A DNA stretch of 44,595 nucleotides from Candidatus Hydrogenedentota bacterium. Its GTDB lineage: Bacteria; Hydrogenedentota; Hydrogenedentia; Hydrogenedentales; JAGMZX01. Shown here in pieces: positions 15,506-24,528 of this stretch. Each line of letters starts with the position of its first letter. Position 1 is the first letter of the stretch. A program made the translations under genes and the position numbers. Location: NCBI GenBank assembly GCA_018005585.1, contig JAGMZX010000035.1, forward strand, positions 1-44,595, given 5' to 3'. The notes under the pieces were generated by a model. It ran no database searches. It saw nothing but the letters and a program-made list of their open reading frames with translations, and was not told where the DNA came from.

Positions 15506-16870
15506 ATGCGGCTTGTTATTCTTGTGACGGTCTGCGGCGTGGGGTATGCGCAGGCGGCAGACTGGCAGGCCCTGGCCGGCCCGGAAGCAGCGCCCGATGT
15601 CATTGCGCCGATTCACGCCCCGTTTGCAATGCCGCAGCTTGACCGGCCCGTATTCCCGGATGCGGTTTTCCCGATCACGGATTTTGGCGCGGAACCGGGC
15701 GGCGTGGTAAAGAACACGCGGATGATCCAGGCGGCTATCGATGCATGCGCCGAGGCGGGCGGAGGAGTTGTGCTGTGCCCGGCGGGGCTCTGGCTGACCG
15801 GCGCCATTCATCTGCGGAGCAACATCAACCTGCACCTTGCGGAAGGGGCGGTGCTGCGGTTTTCGGACGACCCGCGGGACTATCTCCCCGTGGTGTTCAC
15901 ACGCTGGGCCGGATTCGAATGTTACAACTATTCCCCACTCGTTTATGCGAGGGATTGTCAGAACATCGCCATCACGGGACCGGGCGCGCTCGAGGGCAAC
16001 GGCCGCCCTTGGTGGACCTGGGCCGAACGCCAGTCGGACACCGCCATGTTCATGTACAAGGAACAGATACTGAAGGGCGTGCCGCCGGAAGACCGCGTTT
16101 ACGGCGCCGTGGAAGCGGGCCTTCGCCCGCAATTCATCAGTCCGATTCACTGTTCTCATGTGCTGCTCGAAGGATTCACGATTGCGGAACCCGGACCCTT
16201 CTGGACGATCGACCTGGTCTATTGCGACCATGTCGTGGTGCGTAGACTCCGCGTCATGACCGAGGGCGGACCGAACACCGACGGCATCAACGTGGATTCG
16301 AGCGCCAACGTGCTCATCGAGCATTGTCTTCTCAATACCGGCGACGATTGCGTCTGCATGAAATCGGGCATGAACGAGGACGGCTGGCGCGTGGGCAAGC
16401 CCACGGAGAACGTGGTGATCCGCTACATCCGCACCGCGCACGGCCATGGCGGCGCGGTATTCGGCAGCGACATGAGCGGCGACATCCGGAATGTCTACGT
16501 CCATTCCTGCATTTATGACGGCACCGCCTTGGGTATTCGCCTGAAATCGACGCGCGGGCGCGGCGGCGTGGTCGAGAAGCTGTGGTTTGAAGACATTCTC
16601 ATGCGGAATATCGCCGCGGAAGCGATTCAGATTTCAACCGCCTACAGCGCCTGGATGGGCACCACGGAGGGTAAAGCGCCGCTGTTCCGCGACATCTCGT
16701 TCCGGAATATCAGCGTGGAAGGCGCGCGGCAGTCCATCAACATCGAAGGTCTGCCCGAGGCCCCGGTGCAGGATATCCGCATGGAAAACCTCTCGATAGC
16801 GGCCGAAGAAGGCATGGATGCCGCGCATCTGCAGGGATTCCAGATGGAAAACGTTACGGTGCGGCATTGA
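15506..16870 (+). CDS. GH28 polygalacturonase-type glycoside hydrolase
   Basis: Secreted right-handed beta-helix hydrolase of family GH28, inverting, acting on galacturonan or rhamnogalacturonan. The ATG at 15506 (GGGAGGG upstream) gives 454 residues with a short signal peptide ending near YAQA. It starts with FPITDFGAEPGG and DACAEAGGGVVLCPAG, typical of the family N-terminus. Catalytic motifs are GPNTDGINVDSS (D259), NTGDDCVCMKSG (D280, D281), HGHGGAVFGSDMSG (H312/H314 region) and IRLKS (345-348). All three catalytic Asp are present. The 3' end overlaps the convergent GH99-like gene by 17 bases. Confidence 0.95.
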   Translation: MRLVILVTVCGVGYAQAADWQALAGPEAAPDVIAPIHAPFAMPQLDRPVFPDAVFPITDFGAEPGGVVKNTRMIQAAIDACAEAGGGVVLCPAGLWLTGAIHLRSNINLHLAEGAVLRFSDDPRDYLPVVFTRWAGFECYNYSPLVYARDCQNIAITGPGALEGNGRPWWTWAERQSDTAMFMYKEQILKGVPPEDRVYGAVEAGLRPQFISPIHCSHVLLEGFTIAEPGPFWTIDLVYCDHVVVRRLRVMTEGGPNTDGINVDSSANVLIEHCLLNTGDDCVCMKSGMNEDGWRVGKPTENVVIRYIRTAHGHGGAVFGSDMSGDIRNVYVHSCIYDGTALGIRLKSTRGRGGVVEKLWFEDILMRNIAAEAIQISTAYSAWMGTTEGKAPLFRDISFRNISVEGARQSINIEGLPEAPVQDIRMENLSIAAEEGMDAAHLQGFQMENVTVRH

Positions 16871-17960
16871 GCGCCTGGCTGATGGCGTCCAGCCGGGCCG
16901 TGCCCTCGCTCAACGTGGGGCATAACCAGCCGCCCTCGTCGAATTCGTTCCAGGCGTAGATGAGCACGGCCTGTGCCTTCGCGGCGCCGGGATGTTGCCT
17001 GCACCATTGCAGCGCTTTTTCGAGGTGCCCGGCCAATTCCTGGGGCTGCGGCGTTTCGTAATACTGCTCGATGTCTCCTCCGCGAACCCACGGAACGGGC
17101 GTCTGCACGCGCGGGCGCATGTCCCAACCCGCGCTGACGAGCGGCGCCACTTCGCAGCCCGTTGCCCGAAAGGCGTCCCACCATCGCTCCGTGTGCGCGG
17201 CAAGCGCGGCATAGGGCGCCCCCTTGGCGCCGCCGTTGGACGCATACGCGCCGATCGCGTCCAAGCCGAGCGTCTCAAGCTGTTCTTTAAGGAGGTCCGG
17301 CGACCACCCCTGCGCGACGATGTACGGGTTGCCGGTTCCCGCCTCTTGCGCCGCGGCGCGCAGCTGGTCAAAGGCGGCGCGCGCGTCCGCCCACGTCTCG
17401 AAGCGGCCGGAGCCAACCAGGTCGCCCACACTGTAGAGATACACCAGAGGGCGATTCTCCAGGACGGTTTGATACGCCGGATCCCCGAAAGCGGCCACGT
17501 AGCGCTGCATCTTGCCGGGCCACGCGGCCGCGCCGCCCCTGCCCTCCCATCCGCCTTGCAGGTTCAGACAGAAACGGATGTCCGATTTGTGCGCGCTTGA
17601 CAGATAGTTCCGCAGGCCAAGGCTCAGCGCGTGGTCCTCGGGATAGACGACGAAGGCCCAGTAGTCGAGTCCCGCCGCGTGCGCATACGCGATTTCCCGG
17701 TCCATGATCTGCTGGGTATTGCCGCGCGCCTCGACCGCGTTATCGCCCACCACCTTGCCAAAAAAAGGCACACGATAGTGCCATTGTTCCGGGGCGAGCG
17801 TTCGCTCCACGGTCAGGCCCACTTCGGACGCCGGCCCGTGCCACGCGTCCCAACGGATGGCGCCGACGACGGGACGCGTCCCGGGGGTCTCAGCGCAAAC
17901 CTGCGCGGGAAGCGCCAACAGCAAAAGAGTACTCGCAAACAACGTCATATCACGCATCAT
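16854..17960 (-). CDS. GH99/GH71-like secreted protein
   Basis: From the ATG at 17960 the product has 368 residues with a signal peptide (MTLFASTLLLLALPAQVCA). An upstream ATG (17987) and a downstream one (17948) are alternatives. The mature start PVVGAIRWDAWHG and the DREIAYAHAAGLDYWAFVVYP segment resemble the TIM-barrel proteins annotated as GH99-like/WbsX or GH71/99. The YSVGDL, QGWSPD and IYAWNEFDEGGWLCPT segments near the C-terminus (AWNEF-E-G) are the signature of that group. It probably acts on glycans outside the cytoplasm, but no activity can be assigned. An extended -10 TGTTAGACT lies on the minus strand at 18015-18007. The gene is divergent from the AOR gene. Confidence 0.8.
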   Translation of the reverse strand: MMRDMTLFASTLLLLALPAQVCAETPGTRPVVGAIRWDAWHGPASEVGLTVERTLAPEQWHYRVPFFGKVVGDNAVEARGNTQQIMDREIAYAHAAGLDYWAFVVYPEDHALSLGLRNYLSSAHKSDIRFCLNLQGGWEGRGGAAAWPGKMQRYVAAFGDPAYQTVLENRPLVYLYSVGDLVGSGRFETWADARAAFDQLRAAAQEAGTGNPYIVAQGWSPDLLKEQLETLGLDAIGAYASNGGAKGAPYAALAAHTERWWDAFRATGCEVAPLVSAGWDMRPRVQTPVPWVRGGDIEQYYETPQPQELAGHLEKALQWCRQHPGAAKAQAVLIYAWNEFDEGGWLCPTLSEGTARLDAISQALNAAP

Positions 17961-18067
17961 TTCCCGGTTGCTTCTTCTCCCCGCCATCCGTCCTGGGCAC
18001 GCGTCAAGTCTAACACGACCCGTGCCAGCGCCGGGGTATTCCAAACGCCGCCGGGCGCGCCCTGGCA

Positions 18068-18096
18068 TTGGGCGGGCGAGCGATTTGTGCTAGAGT
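18068..18096 (+). promoter_or_regulatory. Predicted extended -10 promoter for the AOR gene
   Basis: TTGGGC (18068-18073), a 17-base spacer ending in TGC, and TAGAGT (18091-18096), 77 bases upstream of the GTG start. It resembles the aldolase promoter (TGCTAGACT). A ModE-type operator could lie in the leader between 18097 and 18172, but I do not see an unambiguous inverted repeat. Confidence 0.45.
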
Positions 18097-18172
18097 GGGG
18101 CTTGGGAAACGGGACGTTTCCTCAAGGGACCGGCCAGAGCGCGGACTTGTCGAATCATCGGGGAACTGTATC

Positions 18173-20068
18173 GTGTGCAGTCAATACGGCGGTTATGCGG
18201 GGAAGGTATTGCGGGTCGACCTTCGCACGCGGGAAGTGGACGAGTATCCCTGGACGGATGAAGACCGCACGTTGTATCTGGGCGGCAAGATAATGGCCGC
18301 GAAGATTCTGTACGACAACATCGCTGCGGGCACGGACGCCTATGCGCAGGATAACGTGCTCGTCGTTTCGACAGGACCATTGACGGGCACATCCGTGCCG
18401 TCGTCGAGCCGGTTTAACATCTCGTCGGTTTCGCCCTTGACCGGTTTCTGCGCGTCCTCGAACTGCGGCGGCGATTTTGGCCTCAGGCTGAAAAAGGCGG
18501 GCTACGACGCGCTGGTGATCACGGGAAAGGCGTCCGTGCCGGTCTGGATTGAGATCACGGAAGACAACGTCGTGTTTCACGATGCGGGGGACCTCTGGGG
18601 CAAAACGACCGGCGAAACGCAGGAGGCGCTGGGCGAGAGCCGCGGGAAGATCGTCATCGGCCCCGCGGGCGAGCATCTGGTGCGCTACGCCTGCGTGTTC
18701 AGCGGCGACCGCACGGCGGGCCGCGCGGGCATGGGCGCGGTCATGGGCGCAAAAAATCTCAAAGCCGTTACCGCGACGGGCGGCAAGAGCGCCTCCGTGC
18801 ATAACCGCGAACGATTGAAGAAAGTGGTGCGCGGCTGGGTGAAGCTGCTGAAGAGCCATCCGCTCACGGGCGAGGCCTTGCCGAAATACGGGACGGGATT
18901 TCTGTTGCGCCTCATGCAGCAACGCCGGTTACTGGCCACGCACAACTACAAGTACGGCCAGTTCCGGGACTATGAAATGCTTTCCGGCCAGACGCTGGCG
19001 GAAAAGCACCTGATTCGGAACGTGGGTTGCACGACCTGCATCATCAAATGCGGACGGCTCGTCGAGGTGGACGGCAAGCGCGTGAAAGGCCCGGAACTTG
19101 AAACGCTGGGCCTGCTTGGCCCGAACCTGGAGAACAACAACCTCGAACGCATCCTGAAGTGGAATTACGAACTGGACGAACTGGGCATGGACACGATCAG
19201 CACGGGCGGCAGCATCGGCTTTGCCATGGAACTCCAGGAAAAGAGGCTTTGGGATTGCGGCCTTGAATTCGGGAAGACAGACAATCTCTCCGACGTGATG
19301 CACGACATCGCGTACCGGCGCGGCATCGGCGACCTGCTTGCGGAGGGCACAAAACGCCTGGCGCAGCGTTTCGGCGGCGCGGAATTCGCCATCAATGCGA
19401 AGGGGTTGGAGCTTGCGGCCTACGAGCCGCGCGGCGCGGTGGGCCAGGGGCTCGGCTACGCCACGGCGAACCGCGGCGGCTGTCATCTGAACGCGGGTTA
19501 CATGGCGCTCATGGAAGGATTGGGGCTGGGCATGAACCCTTACACCCCGCGCGCAAAAGCCGCGCTGAATGTGCTGAACCAGAATCTCATGGAAGGCGTG
19601 TCCGCGGCGGGGTGCTGTCTGTTCCCGCTGTTCTCATTCTATCCGGGCTGGTTGATTTCGCACCAGGACAGCCTCGCCGGACGGATCGTCAACGCGATTC
19701 TGCCCTATTCGGGCGCGAGCGTAAACCTGCTCAACAGACTGCCGGGCAAGTTCCTGCCGATTCACTTGCCGCTGTTCCCCTATACGAAGGCGCTGAGCGC
19801 CGTCACGGGCATGAAGATGACCGTCGGCAGACTGAAGGACATCGGCGAACGCGGCTTCAACCTTGAACGGCTGCTCAATATTCGCCTGGGGCTTACCGCG
19901 GCGGACGACAGCCTGCCCAAACGGCTCACCGACGAACCGCAAGTCGAGGGCGACTTGCGCACGCGCGTGCCGCTCGGCAAAATGAAGCGGCAATACTACA
20001 GGATTCGCGGCTGGGACGCCTGCGGCGTGCCCACGGAACGGAAGAAGAAACGGCTGCGCATCGGTTGA
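18173..20068 (+). CDS. aor: Tungsten-type aldehyde:ferredoxin oxidoreductase
   Basis: Cytoplasmic tungstopterin enzyme oxidising aldehydes to acids with ferredoxin as acceptor. The GTG at 18173 (GGGGA 10 bases upstream) opens CSQYGGYAGKVLRVDL, the family N-terminus; 631 residues. The cluster ligands are in CTTCIIKC (C286, C289, C293). The pterin-binding DELGMD (335-340) matches the DxxGxD motif of Pyrococcus AOR. The partner motif DxxGLC is altered to SAAGCC (477-482), keeping the Gly and the fourth Cys but lacking the Asp. YEPRGAVGQGLGYATANRGG is typical. A Lys/Arg-rich C-terminal tail is present. The altered second pterin motif suggests a subfamily outside the classical AORs, so the substrate is open. 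The metal-uptake genes follow directly. Confidence 0.93.
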   Translation: MCSQYGGYAGKVLRVDLRTREVDEYPWTDEDRTLYLGGKIMAAKILYDNIAAGTDAYAQDNVLVVSTGPLTGTSVPSSSRFNISSVSPLTGFCASSNCGGDFGLRLKKAGYDALVITGKASVPVWIEITEDNVVFHDAGDLWGKTTGETQEALGESRGKIVIGPAGEHLVRYACVFSGDRTAGRAGMGAVMGAKNLKAVTATGGKSASVHNRERLKKVVRGWVKLLKSHPLTGEALPKYGTGFLLRLMQQRRLLATHNYKYGQFRDYEMLSGQTLAEKHLIRNVGCTTCIIKCGRLVEVDGKRVKGPELETLGLLGPNLENNNLERILKWNYELDELGMDTISTGGSIGFAMELQEKRLWDCGLEFGKTDNLSDVMHDIAYRRGIGDLLAEGTKRLAQRFGGAEFAINAKGLELAAYEPRGAVGQGLGYATANRGGCHLNAGYMALMEGLGLGMNPYTPRAKAALNVLNQNLMEGVSAAGCCLFPLFSFYPGWLISHQDSLAGRIVNAILPYSGASVNLLNRLPGKFLPIHLPLFPYTKALSAVTGMKMTVGRLKDIGERGFNLERLLNIRLGLTAADDSLPKRLTDEPQVEGDLRTRVPLGKMKRQYYRIRGWDACGVPTERKKKRLRIG

Positions 20069-20141
20069 CCCGCCCCCGCTACAGACGCGGGTCGGCCGGG
20101 CAGGCGATATGCAGCTCCAAACATAACGAGGGAAGGCATTC

Positions 20142-20330
20142 ATGACGATGCGGGAGGAAGTGGCCGCGGCGGTGCTGGCCGCCGCGCATGAGCGAGATGG
20201 GTCAGCCGAGCTGCCGTGCGCGGAAGCGTTCGCGATTGCGGAGCGGCTGGCCGTGCCCGTGGCCGAGGTGGGGCGCGCCTGCGACGAACAGCACGTGAAA
20301 ATCACGCGCTGTCAATTGGGATGCTTCTGA
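20142..20330 (+). CDS. Small conserved CQLGCF protein beside ModE
   Basis: A 62-residue protein with an excellent ribosome site (GAGGGAAGG, 5 bases before ATG). It looks like a small helical, winged-helix-like domain: a helix (EEVAAAVLAAA), LPCAEAFAIAERLAVPVAEVGRACDE as a helix-turn-helix-like pair, then the Cys-containing end HVKITRCQLGCF. I recall similar short proteins beside molybdenum/tungsten genes in anaerobes but cannot name a family with certainty. The ending with paired Cys (CQLGC) plus C26 and C47 could bind metal. Its stop overlaps the next start (TGATG), so it is coupled to the ModE-type gene and probably belongs to metal-dependent regulation. No function is proven. Confidence 0.75.
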   Translation: MTMREEVAAAVLAAAHERDGSAELPCAEAFAIAERLAVPVAEVGRACDEQHVKITRCQLGCF

Positions 20331-20704
20331 TGGCGCCCGCGAAACGCACCGTGCCCTCCGGGATACAAATCGGTTTCAAATTGTGGCTGACGCTGGACGG
20401 CGAAGGGGTCTTCGGGGAAGGCAGGTGGCAATTGCTCGCTGCGATTCACCGTGCCGGGTCGCTCCGCGCCGCGGCCGGCGCGCTGGGCATCAGCTATCGA
20501 AAAGCGTGGGGCGACTTGCGCGAGGCGGAAGAGGCGTTGGGCTTGACTCTTCTCGAACGGCGGCGCGGCGGCGCGGAAGGCGGCGAAAGCCGGCTCAGCG
20601 AAACGGGCCGCGTATGGCTGGCCGAATTCGCGCGATTGCGCGCCGAGTGCGGGCGGAACATGGAACGGTCCTTCGCCCGATGGATGAAAAGGATGCAGTC
20701 ATGA
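20330..20704 (+). CDS. modE: ModE-type winged-helix regulator (DNA-binding domain only)
   Basis: A 124-residue protein corresponding to the LysR-like N-terminal domain of ModE: FGEGRWQLLAAIHRAGSLRA, AAGALGISYRKAWGDLREAE (helix-turn-helix), LGLTLLERRRGG, then LSETGRVWLAEFARL. The C-terminal molybdate-binding (MOP/TOBE) domains of E. coli ModE are absent, as in many single-domain versions. It may therefore sense metal through a partner, conceivably the small upstream CQLGCF protein. The start at 20330 overlaps the previous stop (TGATG); an in-frame ATG at 20321 is possible. Its own stop overlaps the next start (ATGA). It presumably regulates the transporter and perhaps the AOR gene. Confidence 0.88.
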   Translation: MAPAKRTVPSGIQIGFKLWLTLDGEGVFGEGRWQLLAAIHRAGSLRAAAGALGISYRKAWGDLREAEEALGLTLLERRRGGAEGGESRLSETGRVWLAEFARLRAECGRNMERSFARWMKRMQS

Positions 20705-21669
20705 GCTTTTTGCCTGCCGGGCGGACCCTCCTCTGCGCGGGGACTGTCCTGTTGAGCATGAGCGCCGGGGCGCAGCGGGACACCCTCTCGGGCGAATTGA
20801 TGGTCTTCCATGCCGGGAGCCTCGCGGTCCCGCTCAAGCAGGTGGCCGAGGCGTTTCAACGGGAGCATCCGGCGGTGCGTATTCTCAGCGAGGCCGCGGG
20901 CAGCCGCGAATGCGCCCGCAAGCTGACCGACCTCGGCAGGGCCTGCGATGTGCTCGCCTCGGCGGACTACGCCGTGATTGAGGCCATGCTCATCCCGGAC
21001 CACGCGGAGTGGTGCATCAAGGTCGCGGGAAACGAGATGGTCATCGCGTACACGGACGAATCGGCCCATGCCGCCGAGGTCACGCGCGACAACTGGCATC
21101 ACGTGCTCCTGCTCGAAGACGTCGCCTTCGGCCGGTCCGACCCAAACACGGACCCCTGCGGTTACCGGGCCATTCTCACGGCCAAACTCGCCGCGCGCCA
21201 CTACGGCATCCCGGACCTTGCCGTTCGGCTCACGGCGAAGGACCGGCGGTTTGTCCGTCCCAAGGAGACGGACTTGCTTGCGTTGCTTGAAACGGGCGCA
21301 ATCGACTACATATTCATTTACCGGTCGGTTGCGGAGCAGCACGGGTTGCGTTGGCTGGCGCTGCCCGACGAGATCAATTTGAAACGGCCGGAACTTGCAG
21401 CGCTTTATCATTCGGTTTCCGTCGAGATCTCGGGGGATGCGCCAGGCGCCTTCGTCACGCAGTACGGCGAGCCGATGGTCTACGGCGTGACCATTCCGAA
21501 GAACGCGCCGAATCCAGAAGCCGCGCTGGCTTTCGTCACGTTCCTGCTGGAAGCCGGCAAGGGCCTCGCGATTCTGGAACGCAACGGGCAGCCGGGCGTC
21601 GTGCCGTCGCCGTCGGCGTCCTACGACCGCATACCCGGCGCCTTGAAGAGGTTCGCCCTGAAGCCATGA
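20701..21669 (+). CDS. wtpA: Tungstate/molybdate ABC transporter binding protein
   Basis: Periplasmic substrate-binding protein, 322 residues, with a signal peptide (FLPAGRTLLCAGTVLLSMSAGAQ). The mature protein begins GELMVFHAGSLAVPLKQVAE, closely matching the WtpA/ModA-like pattern FHAGSL. It continues with EAAGSRECARKLTDLGRACDVLASADYAVIE, AGNEMVIAYTDES and SDPNTDPCGYRAIL, all landmarks of the WtpA group (class III ModA), which binds tungstate and molybdate by octahedral coordination. ATGA overlap with modE and again with the permease gene shows a tight operon. Tungstate preference is inferred from the adjacent AOR gene, not from ligand residues. Confidence 0.92.
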   Translation: MSFLPAGRTLLCAGTVLLSMSAGAQRDTLSGELMVFHAGSLAVPLKQVAEAFQREHPAVRILSEAAGSRECARKLTDLGRACDVLASADYAVIEAMLIPDHAEWCIKVAGNEMVIAYTDESAHAAEVTRDNWHHVLLLEDVAFGRSDPNTDPCGYRAILTAKLAARHYGIPDLAVRLTAKDRRFVRPKETDLLALLETGAIDYIFIYRSVAEQHGLRWLALPDEINLKRPELAALYHSVSVEISGDAPGAFVTQYGEPMVYGVTIPKNAPNPEAALAFVTFLLEAGKGLAILERNGQPGVVPSPSASYDRIPGALKRFALKP

Positions 21670-22475
21670 ATTCGCGCAGCGACGCCATACGAAGCACCGA
21701 GCCATTGACGCTGGTCTTTGCCTTCTGCGGCGGCCTGGTGCTTCTGTTCCTGGTCGCGCCGCTCGCGGGCATGGTCCTCGGCAGCCCGTTCACCGCGCTG
21801 CAGCAGACCGCCGCGGACCCCGAAGTCCGGGCGAGCATCTGGCTCACGCTGTGGACGTCCCTGGCGGCGACGCTCGTGTTGTCCGTCGCGGCGATTCCGT
21901 TCGCGTATCTGCTCGCGCGGCGCAACTTCCCGCTCAAGGGTCTCGTCTCCGCGGTCATCGATCTGCCCATCGTCGTGCCCCACTCCGCCGCGGGCATCGC
22001 CATTCTCGGGTTCGTCTCGGCGAACAGCCCGGTCGGCGGCGCGGCGGAACGCCTGGGAATCCACTTTGTAGGCGGCGCGCCGGGGATCATGGCCGCGATG
22101 GCGTTCGTGAGCCTGCCTTTTCTGATCAACGCGGCGCGCGACGGGTTCGCGTCCGTACCGGAACGATTCGAGAAAGCGGCGTTGAACCTGGGCGCGTCTC
22201 CGGCGCGCGTCTTTGCCACGGTTTCGGTTCCGCTGGCTTGGCGCTCGATCCTGTCGGGGCTCGTGCTGATGTGGGCGCGCGGCCTGAGCGAGTTCGGCGC
22301 GGTCGCCGTCGTGGCCTATCACCCCATCGTGACGCCCGTGCTGATTTACGAGCGGTTTGGCGCTTTCGGCCTGAAGTATGCCCGGCCCGTCGCGGCCCTG
22401 TTCCTTGGCGTGTGCCTGCTCTTCTTTCTCGTGATCCGGCTATTGGCAAGGCGGCCCGGCCATGTTGCGCGTTGA
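21666..22475 (+). CDS. wtpB: Tungstate/molybdate ABC transporter permease
   Basis: Inner-membrane permease of the ModB/WtpB type, 269 residues, with six predicted membrane helices (first about 15-40; last about 243-262). The coupling-loop motif is RFEKAALNLGASPARVFATVSVPLAW (the EAA loop, EKAALNLGA), and ARGLSEFGAVAVVAYHP is a hallmark of molybdate/tungstate permeases. DLPIVVPHSAAGIAILG is the matching transmembrane signature. The start overlaps the wtpA stop (ATGA), and its 3' end overlaps wtpC by 14 bases. Confidence 0.93.
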   Translation: MNSRSDAIRSTEPLTLVFAFCGGLVLLFLVAPLAGMVLGSPFTALQQTAADPEVRASIWLTLWTSLAATLVLSVAAIPFAYLLARRNFPLKGLVSAVIDLPIVVPHSAAGIAILGFVSANSPVGGAAERLGIHFVGGAPGIMAAMAFVSLPFLINAARDGFASVPERFEKAALNLGASPARVFATVSVPLAWRSILSGLVLMWARGLSEFGAVAVVAYHPIVTPVLIYERFGAFGLKYARPVAALFLGVCLLFFLVIRLLARRPGHVAR

Positions 22476-23523
22476 ACAACTCTGCGTCCGCGCGGGCGCG
22501 TTTTCGCTCCGTGACGTTTCGTTCACGGTCGGGCAGGCCGCGTACTTCGTGCTGTTGGGCGCGTCCGGCGCGGGCAAGACGGTTCTGCTCGAAGCGCTGG
22601 CCGGCCTGGTGCCCGTGCAGGGGGGCCGCATCCGCCTGTGCGGCGCGGACATCACCCGCGCGCGCATACGGCACAGAGGATTCGGGCTGGTCTATCAGGA
22701 CCGGGCGCTGTTCCCGCACCTGACCGTGCGCCGCAATATCGCGTACGGCCTCCACGCGCGGCGGTTGCCGCGCGCGCTGGTCCGTGAGCGCGTCGCGGAA
22801 TTGGCCGCGGAAACCGGCACGCAGGGACTGCTCGACCGGTATCCCGGCACGCTATCGGGCGGCGAGGCGCAGCGTGTCGCGCTTGCGCGGGCGCTCGCGA
22901 CACGGCCGCAATGCCTGCTGCTCGATGAACCGTTGTCTTCGCTCGACGCGCACGCGCGCGCGGAGATGCGGGCGCTGCTGCGCACGATCCACCGTGGCGG
23001 CCGCACCATCCTGCACGTGACGCACGATTACGAGGAAGCGCTGGCGCTGGCGACGCAAATCGCAGTGGTCGAAAACGGAACCATTCGCCAGGCCGGCGCG
23101 CCTTCGGACGTCTTTCAGCACCCGAAATCGGAATTCGTTGCCCGGTTTGTCGGCATTCGCAATGTTTTCAAGGGCCGCCTCGAAGCCGCAGCCGCGGGCC
23201 AGCCGGGGGAAGCTGCCTTTGTGACCAACGGACTCCGTTTCCACGTGCTCACGGATGGGCCGCCCGGGCCGGGGCTGTTGCTCGTGCGCAGCGAGGACAT
23301 CACGCTCTCGCCGGGCAGGCCGGAATCGAGCGCTCGCAATTGCGTCCAAGGCACGGTCCGGGAAATCGTGCCCGTGCGGCTTGGCGTCGAGGTGTACATC
23401 GATGCGGGCGTGGAGATGGCCGCGCTCGTCACGCCCGGTTCGGTCGAGCATATGGAGCTGCGCGAAGGGTTGAGCGTGTGGGCAGCCTTCAAAGCCAGCG
23501 CTGCCCGATTCATAGGAGAATAA
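22462..23523 (+). CDS. wtpC: Tungstate/molybdate ABC transporter ATP-binding protein
   Basis: ATPase subunit of the same importer, 353 residues. Walker A is GASGAGKT (33-40), the Q-loop is VYQDRALFPHLTV, the ABC signature is LSGGEAQ (131-137), Walker B is LLLDEP (152-157) and the switch His is H188 in HVTHDYEEAL. The domain from about 230 is a TOBE/MOP-like region (NVFKGRLEA, LLLVRSEDITLS, VRLGVEVYIDAG), as in ModC and WtpC, where bound oxyanion can inhibit transport. It is the last gene of the CQLGCF-modE-wtpABC run; 96 bases separate it from the prepilin-like gene. Confidence 0.93.
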   Translation: MLRVEQLCVRAGAFSLRDVSFTVGQAAYFVLLGASGAGKTVLLEALAGLVPVQGGRIRLCGADITRARIRHRGFGLVYQDRALFPHLTVRRNIAYGLHARRLPRALVRERVAELAAETGTQGLLDRYPGTLSGGEAQRVALARALATRPQCLLLDEPLSSLDAHARAEMRALLRTIHRGGRTILHVTHDYEEALALATQIAVVENGTIRQAGAPSDVFQHPKSEFVARFVGIRNVFKGRLEAAAAGQPGEAAFVTNGLRFHVLTDGPPGPGLLLVRSEDITLSPGRPESSARNCVQGTVREIVPVRLGVEVYIDAGVEMAALVTPGSVEHMELREGLSVWAAFKASAARFIGE

Positions 23524-23619
23524 CAGGATGAGTGCGACAAAGTGCGCGCGCATACGCCGGGAGCCATCGGGTCCCGGCGATAAGGGCATCATTACCAACA
23601 AAGCGGAAGGAGTACAGAA

Positions 23620-24474
23620 ATGATTCGGCAGAACCGCACCAGATTACACGGCTTCACACTGATTGAACTGCTGGTCGTTATCGCGATCATCGGCATTCTC
23701 GCGGCGATTCTGCTGCCCGCGCTGGCGCGCGCCCGCGAGGCCGCGCGGCGCTCGTCCTGTCAGAACAACCTCAAGGAGATCGGGCTCTCGTTCAAGATGT
23801 ACGCGAACGAGGAGCCCGGCGAATTCTTCCCGACGCAGTTTCCGGGGTACTACCCGGAATTGGGCGGCGCGCCCGTGCCCGGGCACAGTTTCTTCTGGGG
23901 GCCCGCGGTCTATCCCGAGTACATGCCGGACTACAACATCATCTTCTGTCCGTCCGACCCCGCGGGACTCGAAAAGAAGACGGTTATCGACGAACTCGTC
24001 CGCCTTCGTTTTCCGGAAGTGGCGCAGCAGTTGCGCGACTACTCATATATGTACCTCGGCTGGGCCATGCGTCAGGATGAAGACTGGGGCCTTTGGAAAT
24101 CCGCCTCGGGCGACGCCCGAAACTCGGACAAGATCCTTCCCGAGAGTTTCGTGACGGCCGATATCCAGGACGGCGATTACACGCTTTACCGCCTGCGCGA
24201 GGGCATCGAGCGATTCCAGGTGACGGACATCAACAACCCGGGCGCAAGCGCGATGGCGCAGAGCACGCTTCCCATCATCTGGGACATTGTCTGCGCAAAC
24301 CCCGGCGGCGACGGCAATCAATTCAACCATGTGCCCGGCGGCATGAACTGCCTCTTCCTGGACGGCCACGTGGACTACCTCCGCTATCCCTCAGATTTCC
24401 CCTGCACGGAGTATCTCGCGGGTAAACTCGGCAAAGGCGGTCCCACCGATCCCACCGTCCCGGCTTCCATCTAG
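23620..24474 (+). CDS. Prepilin-like H-X-DG protein (DUF1559-like), copy 1
   Basis: A 284-residue type IV pilin-like protein. A short leader ([11 protein letters not shown]) precedes the prepilin cleavage site [19 protein letters not shown], with Glu at +5. The hydrophobic helix is followed by [22 protein letters not shown]. The C-terminus has the processing-associated motif in its H-X10-DG form ([20 protein letters not shown]). These proteins are abundant in Planctomycetes and relatives and are thought to be pseudopilins or surface fibres made through a type II secretion/pilus machine. GGAAGGAG precedes the ATG. A paralogue sits at 26743-27726, identical through nearly all of the N-terminal 40 residues. 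Confidence 0.93.
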   Translation: MIRQNRTRLHGFTLIELLVVIAIIGILAAILLPALARAREAARRSSCQNNLKEIGLSFKMYANEEPGEFFPTQFPGYYPELGGAPVPGHSFFWGPAVYPEYMPDYNIIFCPSDPAGLEKKTVIDELVRLRFPEVAQQLRDYSYMYLGWAMRQDEDWGLWKSASGDARNSDKILPESFVTADIQDGDYTLYRLREGIERFQVTDINNPGASAMAQSTLPIIWDIVCANPGGDGNQFNHVPGGMNCLFLDGHVDYLRYPSDFPCTEYLAGKLGKGGPTDPTVPASI

Positions 24475-24528
24475 TGGCGATCCCAGTACCCGGTGACGGG
24501 CGGGAGCGCGCATGCGACGCGAAGATAC

